DNA of 64,000 nucleotides. Origin: Morella rubra. Its lineage: Eukaryota; Streptophyta; Magnoliopsida; Fagales; Myricaceae. The DNA lies in NCBI GenBank assembly GCA_003952965.2, contig CM025856.1, positions 29,244,061-29,308,060 on the forward strand. The letters run 5' to 3'. Of the stretch, positions 52,436 to 62,463 are shown in pieces. Made by a program: the position numbers and the translations under genes. The notes under the pieces are model-generated. The model was not told where the DNA came from and did no database searches. It saw only the letters and a list, made by a program, of their open reading frames with translations. Position 1 is the first letter of the stretch, and every line of letters begins with the position of its first letter.

Positions 52436-52590
52436 TTTGCCAAAATTTCGAGTAATATTATTTAAATTTTAGAAAATTTTATTTTATTAAAATTTGTAAA
52501 AAATAAAATATATACGTGTAAAATTAAAAATTTTAAAATGTATTTATTTTGTTAGAAATTTTTATATTTCGAAATTTTGAAAAAAATAAC
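52436..52590. repeat. AT-rich MITE-like repeat
   Basis: Begins GTTTGCCAAAATTTCGAG and ends ATTTCGAAATTTTGA, giving weak terminal symmetry. The interior resembles the repeat at about 30505-30650. Confidence 0.5.
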
Positions 52591-52716
52591 GTCACAAGCA
52601 GGACTGGAACGAGGGTCCATTCGAACAGGTGAAGAAAAGCTGTTTGTTGCTTGTAATGTAAGTCAGAAGAAAAAGCTAAATGGAAAACATCAACTACGAA
52701 AATCAATGGCTTAGAA

Positions 52717-53180
52717 AAAAAAAAACTACGAAAATCAATGTGCTTTTCAAGCAAAGTAAACTACATTGACTGGACCTACAAGGTGGTGGGCCAAGGAGAA
52801 ATCACAGGGTATTTCCAGCCCAAATGCTCAATTGGGCCTTGAAATTAATTGGGCTTAGTCAAACCATTGACAGGCTCATTGGGATCTTGTTGGAAGAAAA
52901 TGACTAAAGGGACTCAATACGAAATCCCGCTTAGAGAAAAAAAAAAACTACGAAAATCAATGTGCTTTTCAAGCAAAGTAAATTACAAAAAAGGGATGAC
53001 TGGACCTAGGCCCAAGGTGACTAATAAACAAGACAATTCAATTGGGCCAAGGAGAAATCACAGGGTATTTCCAGCCCAAATGGCGAGCAAGAGAGCTCAA
53101 TTGGGCCTTAAACAAGAGAAATTAATTGGGCTTTAGTCAAACCATTGACAGGCTCATTGCAGCCCAAGGAAAAGCCAGCA
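52717..53180. repeat. Tandem duplication in the RsmH promoter
   Basis: The segment starting ACTACGAAAATCAATGTGCT at about 52725 recurs at about 52948. Later blocks (CAAGGAGAAATCACAGGGTA, TTTCCAGCCCAAAT, CAAACCATTGACAGGCTCAT) recur with an offset of about 220-275 bases. The two copies differ by insertions, the second being longer. Confidence 0.88.
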
Positions 53181-53270
53181 AAGGGATCACTGGATCTAGG
53201 CCCAAGATGACTGAACGAGAGGACTCAATGGGGCCGAGGAAAACCCAGATAGAAGCCTAGGGTTCAGTTA
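52790..53270 (+). promoter_or_regulatory. Array of site II (TGGGCY) elements and a telo-box-like motif upstream of RsmH
   Basis: At least ten TGGGCC/TGGGCT motifs, counting both strands, occur in under 500 bases (near 52792, 52822, 52833, 52851, 53010, 53043, 53074, 53101, 53126, 53161 and 53199), followed by CTAGGGTT at about 53257. Site II motifs bound by TCP factors, with telo-boxes, are characteristic of Arabidopsis genes for ribosome biogenesis and organelle proteins. This fits the downstream rRNA methyltransferase and could also serve the divergent G-gamma gene. Function here is inferred from motif content only. Confidence 0.7.
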
Positions 53271-53403
53271 AAAACTGTAAACAATATTTCGTTTTTGAGT
53301 TTGTTTTGGTTTTCTGACCCAGAACTCTTAAGACAAGATTGAGTGGGCAGCAGAGATGGTGTTGTGAGTAGATGATGTTATTCGTTAGAGGCAGCAGAAA
53401 GAA

Positions 53404-56400
53404 ATGGCGAGATCAACTGCCAAGCTCTTCTTTCTATCCTCATTCACGTCTTCGTTCCGTCTGCAAAACCTCACCCCCGCTACCGCCGCGAGAACTCTCA
53501 CTTGCACTTGTGGTATAACCACAAGTGCTTCAAAGAGTAGTGATGGTAAAAAGAAGAAGCAAAAACTATTGATGGTGAAGGAGAAGAGGAGGACTCGCTC
53601 CGACAAAGAGCTGGACGAGGACGCGGCCCAGCTGTACGCCGACAGCAGCGCCGCACACGTCCCTGTGATGCTCGGTGAAGTGCTCGACGTCTTCTCTTCT
53701 TCTTCTTCGAAGCCCCTCCGCTCTTTCGTCGATTGCACCGTCGGGGCGGCTGGACACTCCGCCGCCGTCAGTCACTCCTTCCTTGTTCTCTCTGGTTATT
53801 CTTCAATTTAACTGTTACTGAAATGCCGATGTCTAGTAACTGGATGGCGAAGCATCTCGTATATGCTCGTATTTTCAACTTTGAAAGGATCGAATATCAT
53901 TAGTTAGCTCGTAAATCTGTCCCCGAAGTTGGATTTTCTACCTAAACGTATGAATTTATAGGAAATCAGAAACCTATCGGTTGTAATTTACTCTCATTGG
54001 GATAATTCTATTGATTCATTTTAAAATTTTAGGAAAGCAGACATATTTTTGACCTTTTACGACACTTTTTGAATACACCAAATTCGCGCCCACCCTTGCC
54101 AGGACCCGCAGATTCTTCCTACTACAAATTTTCGATGTTCTGGCATGCAAAGATTAGGTTATTTTCTGTTCCGACATTTGTAAGGCTAACACAAATTTGA
54201 TTTGTGCACTGGACAGAGTTATAATAACTACTTACTCAGAGAAGAGAAATTGTTTCATATTAACTAGAATACGTTCCAACTGGTCAGTTTTTTGTGCTCG
54301 GTGTTTCCACTGAAGATTTATTAGCAGTTTTCTGATCTCAATGTTTGTATGTTCCAATTGTGGCTTTGAGTTTCTCATGCCAAATGCTTGTGATTCTAAT
54401 AGCTTAGAACTCACTCACAATAACAGATAATTGGAGCCCACCCAGAATTGAAGCTTTATATTGGCATGGATGTTGACCCTATGGCACATGAGAAAGCTAG
54501 AGCTCGAATCGATGGCATCTTGCATGGTGATTCTTGTCACCCAACTTCAGACATGAAAACATATACCATCTTGAAGAATTTTAAGCATATCAAATCCGTG
54601 CTCAACGAGGTTGATGAGAAACCCTTATATATTGGAGTTGATGGCATCTTAATGGACCTGGGAATGTCATCCATGCAGGTTTGTTTTATTAGCATTCTGT
54701 TATTTCTTAGCTATATATGAATATAGTTGTGGCCCGCCCTTTTTTTTTTTGTGGTGGGGGGGGGGGGGCATTGGAGTGAATCGAGTGGTCTGTTGTTATT
54801 GTTCCTCATTATATAATTTTTTTTTTTTTGCTCTCAAGGTAGCATTAGGTGGATTCTCTTGTTATTATATCACGTTAACTTGTGCTATGATCTTTTATTA
54901 TTGAGATCAGCAGTTTTATACTTTTTTGTTTGTTTTGTCTATCCCCATTTTGAAGTGCCTTCTCTTTTGAACAGGTGAACAATCCTGAAAGAGGGTTCAG
55001 CGTGCTTGGTGATGGACCTCTCGATATGCGAATGGATCCTCAGGTAACGTTTAGGTGCTCCAGAGTTTTTTCTTTTTAATGTTTTTCTATTCATCTAATA
55101 TGCCACTAAAGGGGTTGAGAAATGTAGAATCAGAAAATGAAATGCAACGACGCAGAAATCAATTTCCTATTGTTGGATTTACTCTCTCTCCCTCTCTCTG
55201 TGTGTGTAGATGTACTCAGCAATATTATGGCTTCGTTTATGTCGAGCCAGTAATTACATATGGTTTATCTTTCTTTGTCTTTTTAACTTTAAATTTCTGA
55301 TGTCAGCATGCATTTTCTACTTTGGCTATTTTGTTCTGCACAAGTGAGGATTTAACAGAACTGGTTAGAGAGAGCATAACATCCTTGCTTGCATGAAGTA
55401 AGGGGAATGCAGGAGAGTATCTACTTAGGGAGAGGAAACAAGTTTAAGGAATAATGGTAACAATAAAATGGAGAAGGAAATGCTGTTGCAGCATGCTGTG
55501 ATGCAGCTAAACAACATCTGAAATGTTGAGGAGAAAGTTATAAGTTGACGAGGAAGAGGATAGGTAGGGAAAGGGGAAAAGGTGGAGATTCAAGATTTCA
55601 ATGCATTAGAGCTAGCCATAAAACTACTGGAGTGGGATGTCTGGAATGGGTGTGGACAGTAGATGTGCAGAATTGGTGACATAAAAAATGATTTCATAAG
55701 CCTCATATATCCCATGGGTTATAACCTGATCTGTAGACTTCTGAACCATATTTTCCTTGCTAGAATCCCTTTGACAGGTTTCTGTTTCCCTTCTGCATAG
55801 ACGTGCCTTGTCAATCCAGCAATCTGTGTTTTCTATTTAATTCAATGACTATTTAATTCAATGGAGGGAGGGGGGGGGGGGTTTGAAGGGATTGGCGTTT
55901 GTGTTTCTATGTTGTCTTGCCCAATAATCATTTTAAATTCTATTTTGATTTTAACTGATTGGAACAGGCCTATGACAGGCAAGTCTAAAAGCAGAAGACA
56001 TCTTAAATTCCTGGCCAGAAACTGAACTGGGGCGAATCCTGCTGGAATATGGGGAAGAAAGTAATTGGCGCTCTCTTCAGAATAAGATTATTAAAGCCCG
56101 GTTACATGGTGGGCTGCATTCCACTCGCCAACTAGTAGATCTTATTCAGACTGCGACTCCTTGGAGTAGAGGTGGTTTCCTTACCATTCTTTGATTCAAG
56201 TTCTCTTTTGGATTTGCCTGCTACATTCCTTTGAATTTATGGTATCTTGTGCTTGACACACTCAAAACAAGTTAGTTGTCTACCATGTACCATTCTACAT
56301 ATCTCTATCCATTATAAGTGGATATGAACTGTCCCCACTATCAATGGGAATAAATTTAAGTTAATATTTGACTGGATTGCTACAGGAGGGAGGCAAGGTT

Positions 56401-56807
56401 GGATAAAGACAGCAACCAGGGTGTTTCAAGCTCTGAGGATAGCTGTTAATGACGAGCTGAAGACATTGGAGGATTCCCTCTATTCATGTTTTGATTGCCT
56501 TGCACCGGGGGGCAGGCTTGCTGTCATCTCTTTCCACAGTTTGGAGGATAGAATTGTGAAACAAACGTTTCTTAACATCATCAACAGCAATGAGGGTGAT
56601 GGGAATGAAGAAGCAAGCCATAGGAGTGAATTGAGAGAGATCAGAACTGACAATGATGAAAAAGAAGCGTGGATTAGACAAATGATACAGGGCTGTAGAG
56701 GAACAATCCTCACAAAGAGACCAATTACACCATCGGAGCAGGAAGAGAAATTGAACAGTCGATGTAGGAGTGCTAAGCTTAGGGTCATTCAGAAGGTTGA
56801 AAGATAA
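53404..56807 (+). CDS. CMAL: Chloroplast RsmH/MraW-type 16S rRNA (cytosine-1402 N4)-methyltransferase, CMAL
   Basis: Exons are 53404-53766, 54427-54678, 54975-55043, 55979-56171 and 56386-56807 (TAA), giving 432 aa with all phases consistent. A Ser/Arg-rich, acidic-poor transit peptide ([20 protein letters not shown]) occupies roughly the first 60 residues. The enzyme core begins at [16 protein letters not shown]-binding motif I is [11 protein letters not shown], followed by [13 protein letters not shown] and [13 protein letters not shown]. The RsmH signature [19 protein letters not shown] is intact, as are [39 protein letters not shown] and a [10 protein letters not shown] tail. The enzyme methylates the decoding-site cytidine of plastid 16S rRNA. 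Loss in Arabidopsis (CMAL) affects chloroplast ribosomes and leaf and root development. G runs of 11 or more bases lie in introns near 54764 and 55868. Confidence 0.95.
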
Positions 56808-57812
56808 AAGAATTTTGGTTAGAACTTCCACAACTTCCACATTTCCGGTGATCACTATATAGGTCTCTGGCTTTGATGTTCTACCCCATTGCTGATCCAT
56901 AATTGTTTGAGTGGAACTTCGGATGTAATAACATTGTGGATTGTTCTACCCCATTGTTGATTTGATGATGGAGCAACCTAGTGATGTACAGATTCAATTT
57001 GAATCGATCGCTTCTCTGGAGCTTCTGTGGATCCCTGTACGCACCAATAAACATCACTAAGGGCATTCTTTTTTCTTTTCTTTTTATGTTTTTATTTGTT
57101 ATATAGCTTGAGGGGGTTTCAATGCTCTTATGACATTCAAACATAGAGTGCATGCTGGGGAGAAGCCAGGGGGCAGGGCAAGCGCCCCAAAAACTAAAGA
57201 ATTTTTCTTTTAAAAAAATTTAGCCTTTATTTCTTAATTTTTTTTATATATTGACCCTCCAAAAATTACCGGCCTTCTAAAATTAACATCTGGATTCACT
57301 CCTGCCTCCTGAGTGCATGAACCCTATATAGACTGATGTTTCTGAGTCTATATAGAATTACTTCTATTTTAACTCAGGCTGCCACGTAGAATTTCAGCAT
57401 CCATGTGCGCAAGGCAACTTTTTGCAGACGCCATTTGCGCGAATAACGGAGCTATCTGTGCGGACACGTGTCAAACCGGTGGCCTCACGACTTGGCTGCA
57501 TGTCAGAGAGCTGATTGGTATTCGCGTAATAATACAGTGAATAACGTTGGTATTTCAGAGTGGTATTTGCGTAATTATCACAACAAGGCTTTGCCGATCT
57601 CTCTCGATTTTCTTCATCAGTCATCAGCTTTCTCTTTCCTTTTCCTGTTTTCCAAATTCCGAGCGCAGTACCTGGAAAAATAATAACGAATTACGAAAGC
57701 TGGTGAATGAACATTCTAGCCTCTCTCTTTCTCTCTCTCTCTGTCTCAAGTTATTTTGCAAAGTTTTTGCATAATTATATATTATATTGTTGTTTGCAGC
57801 AATATACTGATT
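56808..57812. other. Intergenic between the RsmH and DUF1997 genes
   Basis: RsmH 3' UTR, then a degenerate transposon-like segment (about 57150-57320) and a CT microsatellite (about 57720-57744) near the presumed DUF1997 leader. No gene seen. Confidence 0.55.
57150..57320. repeat. Degenerate dispersed repeat
   Basis: The sequence runs from GGGGAGAAGCCAGGGGGCAG, through CGCCCC and an A/T-rich centre, to TGACCCTCCAAAAATTACCG and CTGGATTCACTCCTGCC. This arrangement recalls a common plant dispersed repeat with gggcgcgtgcccc-like and ctggattcgcccctg-like ends. The family was not identified. Confidence 0.4.
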
Positions 57813-60743
57813 ATGTTAACTATTAAATGGCATGGAGGAGGACGAGGCTGTGCGCCATTTCTATTTTCTGCTATTCCAAAATCCAAACCTAGGTTCTTCC
57901 CGCTACTAACAACGATGGCAATCAATTATTTGTTTGTGTTTTTTCCAAAATAAAAGTAGAGAACTTTGCTATTTGCTTCTGATTAGTGATTGGGAACCAC
58001 TTTTTGCCTGTTTGGATGCTTTTTCAGGAAGACAAATGAAGTAATCAAAGTAGAGAAATCAAATCCATCGGAGTCAAATGCAAAGAAAGCAAATCTATCA
58101 GCCACAAAGAAGGAAAGAATAAAGCTGCCAAATTATGATGATGGCTACGGCGGCAAGTCATTTCATATCAGCGAGTTTCTACGCCACCCTTCTGGAATTC
58201 AAGCAATGCTCAACACAAGGGCCTTGCAAAATTATGAAGCTCTCGACTCTAACACTTACAGGTCCTTTCCTTTTCCTCTCTACTCGTTTGTTTTGGTGGC
58301 ACACATGAGCATTAACCATTAAGTCAAAAACTGCTTAATTTAGGTTTATATTATTTATAAGAGTCTAATCATTGTCCATTATTAGTTTATACATCGATTA
58401 CTACAAATCATTTATCTAGCATTGTGAAAATTCCTGTCTGATACTCAGTATTTTGGTGAGAAATATCCTCCAAAATCATGCAAATTAGTTTTTTTTTTTC
58501 TTTTTCAATATAGAGAAGTAGTGAAGTAAATTTCTACTCATCTCAAATACCGAGCCCAAGGCCTTTGTATTTATGGACAACACAATTCTCCTTGTGCGTT
58601 CACTTTTATTGACTCTATAAAGAAAGATTCGTGGTTACACTCTTGTTCAATTATGTTTCAAATAGAATGTATGCCCTTGGCAGGTGCTTTCTTCCAAAAG
58701 CACAACTTTTTAATTTTGAAGCAGCTCCTGTGATGGACTTACGAGTGACCCCGACAAATGAAGATTGTAGAGTTGAGATGCTTTCTTGCAAGGTGAGTTG
58801 CTCCCCTCTACATGAGATTTTGTAAGAAAAAAAAAGTGTTAAACGACAGGCTCCATCTGAGGCACAAGGTGGTGGGTGTAAATGCCTTGTAGGTTAGCAG
58901 GATGTAAAGCCTTAAATGCATAGCCAGGACAGCTTGGAGATTACACATAAGTAAATACTTGAGGGGAAAAAAGGAAAAGACCAACAAAACTTCTGTCCAA
59001 ATATTTGGAATTCTTCCTGTCCATCAAATCTGAAATTTGAATTAGTAAATTGGAGCCTCACCATAAATTAAATGGAATGGTGTGTCAAGGTCTTTAAACA
59101 AATGAGCTTCATTATTTCCTGTCTTTAGGGACATATCTTTTTTCAATGACATCTTTCTATGATAGAAAGTACACGTATTGTTCGGTGAAGGTTACGTAAT
59201 ATGAAATGCAGTTTGAGGGTTCGAAGATCATGGAACACCAAAACAACCATTTTTCAGGTATGTTTAGATCCTCTGGAGATAGCTATTAGAAGAATTTATA
59301 AGCAAATATTAGATGCTCATGGACTACAGAGGATCCAAAAGACCAAAAACAGAAGTTTCAACTAATGTATCGAAAGTCATATATTCAACATGATGCAAAA
59401 CAACATGTCAAATATTTAGAAATGAAAAATTAGCCTTGTTTGAAAATTTTCAGTCTTGTTGGTAAGGAACTGTAACTGAATCTTTTGGGATCTGAGAGTA
59501 CACATTCGATGATAAATTTAATTTGACGAAAATACCGGGATCCTCTCTTTGCTTTAGTTGTTAAGCTCCAACATGATTTTTTCCACAAACTCAGAATGTG
59601 AGACAATGTCTACTGTTTTTATCTACAATGCATTTACATACCTCTTCAAGAATAATGATGCATAAGATTTCTTTAGTTTGTTCTCTGGACTTGCAGCATT
59701 TATGATGAATCGCATGACGTGGGAGACAAATGATTTCGAGTCGTTTTTGGAGGTTGACGTGAGGCTGGATCTCACTCTTGAGGTTGTAATTGCGCCCTTA
59801 AATTTTGCTTATTCATTGGATGGTCGGATATTCAGACAATTGCTTTTTACCTTTCCGTAGGAAAAAAGAAATGTTTTGGGGGTTTTTTCCTTCTTTTGGG
59901 TGTTTGACGAGAAGTTATTTTGTCCCATCTGCATCTTTATACATCTTCTCCAGCCGGTTACTGAGCTAGGGATATGGTATGAGAAGTAAATGAAAGAACA
60001 ATATCTCTTGCTTGCAGATTTATACACGCCCATTTACCATGATGCCTATATCAGCTGTTGAGCGTCCTGGAAACTTGTAAGTAATTCAATAACCACTTTT
60101 AATTGCAGTTATCCTCTTAGAACCTACCAGCCGTAAATCCATTTTTCATAAAATACAAGGGTTCATAAGTTGTAGTTGACCAGTATAATAGCCTATGCAG
60201 ATTTTGGGAAACACCACTCCATGACTTGTTAAATATACCCTCACTAAGATAATGCGTATGGTTTTTACAATCAAAACATCAGAAGTGCCGAGTTCAATAT
60301 TTGTATTTGCATTTGCATTTCCTTGAAAAGGTATCTGGAGGAGCTAAATGTGTGGTGCTTATTCTGTGATTATTAAGTTTCCTGTCAAGTAGACTTTGAA
60401 AACACCCAAGTAAAGGTTTTCTAGGGCTGGGAATTTGTCAGAGGTACCTTGAGATAATCCAACTCATAGAAGCGCAAGGGATTTCAACTTTATAATACTC
60501 CCATGGAATGCTCTCAGTCTATCCTGTTTTGCAAGTTGCACTTTTGTTTCTCTAGAATATCTGTCATTCTCTCTCTGGCCAGAGCTATCACGTGCAACCC
60601 ATTCAGTTAGTGAAAGTGTGGTGACGTGCAGAATGATGCAAGCTCTGGTGGATAGGCTTGTACCAGTGCTTCTACAGCAGCTACTACAAGATTATGACAG
60701 ATGGGTTCATCAGCAATTGGATCTCAAGGAGCTTTGTCCTTGA
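57813..60743 (+). CDS. DUF1997 family protein, probably plastid
   Basis: Exons are 57813-57892, 58028-58261, 58684-58792, 59212-59257, 59697-59782, 60018-60076 and 60632-60743 (TGA), giving 241 aa with all phases consistent. The N-terminus is basic (MLTIKWHGGGRGCAPFLFSA) and leads into a Lys-rich, transit-like stretch. The conserved part contains SEFLRHPSGIQAMLNTRALQ, FLPKAQLFNFEAAPVMDLRV, MTWETNDFESFLEVDVRLDL and TLEIYTRPFTMMPISAVERP. It ends in a helical tail, MMQALVDRLVPVLLQQLLQD, then YDRWVHQQ. These features fit the DUF1997 family, found in cyanobacteria and plants and of unknown biochemical role. It lies downstream of and co-oriented with the chloroplast RsmH gene. The ATG is the first in frame after a possible leader splice site. 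Confidence 0.88.
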
Positions 60744-61419
60744 TCTCTACGTATAAAAAGTAAACCCCCCGTCCTTCGATAATTTAAAGCACTGATGATT
60801 TTTTCGATTACAGAACATGGTCTAGTATTGGATTCTAGACAATTCTTTGATTGGTTGACTAATATTTCCACTTACCATGGTATACGTTTTCATTGTGTGA
60901 TTCCAAAAAATTGGCTCAGAAACATCTACATGCCGAGAAAATGATTGGTTTTGCCATTAAAAATGAGCATCATGGCGTGTATATATATTTTAAAACAGTA
61001 ACTATTAAATCTTTGATGGATAGAGCGAGGGGGAATGGCCTGGAGCAGATCACGGAGCTTTCAACTGAGTACTCTAGATTTGGAAATTCCATCTCTACTT
61101 GGAGGCTTCAGTTCGAGCGCTACTGAGAATCCAAATCCCCCCCCGGGGGGATGGAGGCACTGTTGATTGGTTATTGTTACCCCCCAACACAACTTTCTGA
61201 CCTTTCTCTGTTCCAAAATGTTTCGTACCTACCTCCCCTTCTTTCCCTTCAAGAAAGGCTGCAGAGCATCTGTAGGAAAGCGACCCTTCCCCACGCCCCA
61301 CTTCTCCCCTCTCTCTCTTTTTCCCCCTCCCTTTCTTTCCATCGTCTCTCCCTACGCACTACCTCTCTATTTTCTCTATCCTATCTACCGTCTCGGGCAC
61401 AGCATTTAAGCAAATTTCA

Positions 61420-61853
61420 AGGTTGCAGAGCCAATGAAAAAAACCATAGAAAGAAGTCTGAGATTTGGGTGTCTGTGTGAGTGGTTCCTCAAGTCATCTC
61501 TTGTAGCGCTCCAAAACTTCATCAAATTAGTGTACCAATGCAGTTTGGCATCTCCGCAGCTGCTGACTGTCCTACACTAACTGGGAGAGCGCAGGAATCT
61601 ACTTTTCCTTGGAGCAACTTGCTGATGATACTGGATCAACTAAGGAAGTTGGAATGGAGCATTACTTCAATGGTTCCAATCCAAGTCTCCTTATTTCTAA
61701 AGCAAATGACTCGAAGCAACTTGCATTTCAAAATCAATATCTCGTAAATATTTCGCAGGTTCCCATGAAATCTGCCTTCAGTTCTTCTACATCTAATCAG
61801 ACCCGGTTGAAGTCGAGGAAATGGCATATACATGTTCTTCGAACCCAACACTG
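61420..61853 (+). pseudogene. Unassigned coding relic with a frame switch
   Basis: One frame reads CSAPKLHQISVPMQFGISAA, then DCPTLTGRAQESTFPW. At about 61605 protein-like sequence continues one frame over: EQLADDTGSTKEVGMEHYFN, SNPSLLISKANDSKQLAFQN, then QVPMKSAFSSSTSNQ to a stop at 61852. The composition looks like a real regulatory or linker region, and the lack of introns suggests a retrocopied or degraded fragment. The parent gene was not recognised. Confidence 0.4.
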
Positions 61854-62174
61854 ATTAAAAGGCACAGAAAAGCATTCAGAAAAGACATAAATCCTCATGC
61901 CAAAACAGGGTAAAAGCTTTTTTTTTTTATAAGCATAACAGGAAGAACGGTATATCCCGATGGAATTGTATAATTTGGAAACCAAAAGAAGAAATAAGAT
62001 CAAGAACTAATTTCTTACCCAGAGCCGAAAAAGTGAACGGCTAATTTCACATCTCGTTATCTTATCTATCCTGGCAAGAAACAAACACATAATTCGAGGT
62101 TTAAAAAGTAAGACATCATACCCTTTCACATCAGAGGGTTTCCGAAAAACATTCCCTTTCAAACTGTTCGCGAA

Positions 62175-62202
62175 GAGAGAGAGCGAGAGAGAGAGAGAGA
62201 GA
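62175..62202 (+). repeat. GA microsatellite
   Basis: About 13 interrupted GA units, in the predicted 3' flank of the splicing-factor gene. Confidence 0.9.
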
Positions 62203-62463
62203 CATGATCATGCACTAAGGTGAAAGAAAGACTTATAAAATAGCATCCTCTAGTACGTTGCGGGAATCATCCACCCCACCGGCCCCTGGCGCATATATTG
62301 AGCTTCCCTCTGTGCGAGAACTTCTTTAGCCAACTTCGATATGACAAACATTGGAACAGCACATACAAAAAGAAAACCCCTTCAACAACCACAGCATTTA
62401 AGCAAATTTCACGGGAAGATATTAGCTCACTATCTGCATTGCAACTCCAAGCCAAAATGGCTG

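Larger units (their letters stand above)
60744..62463. other. Intergenic, with the 3' flank of the splicing-factor gene
   Basis: Includes a 13-base C6G7 palindrome-like run (about 61138-61150), a CT-rich segment (61290-61380), an unassigned coding relic (61420-61853), a poly-T run (61919) and a GA microsatellite (about 62175-62202). Confidence 0.55.
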
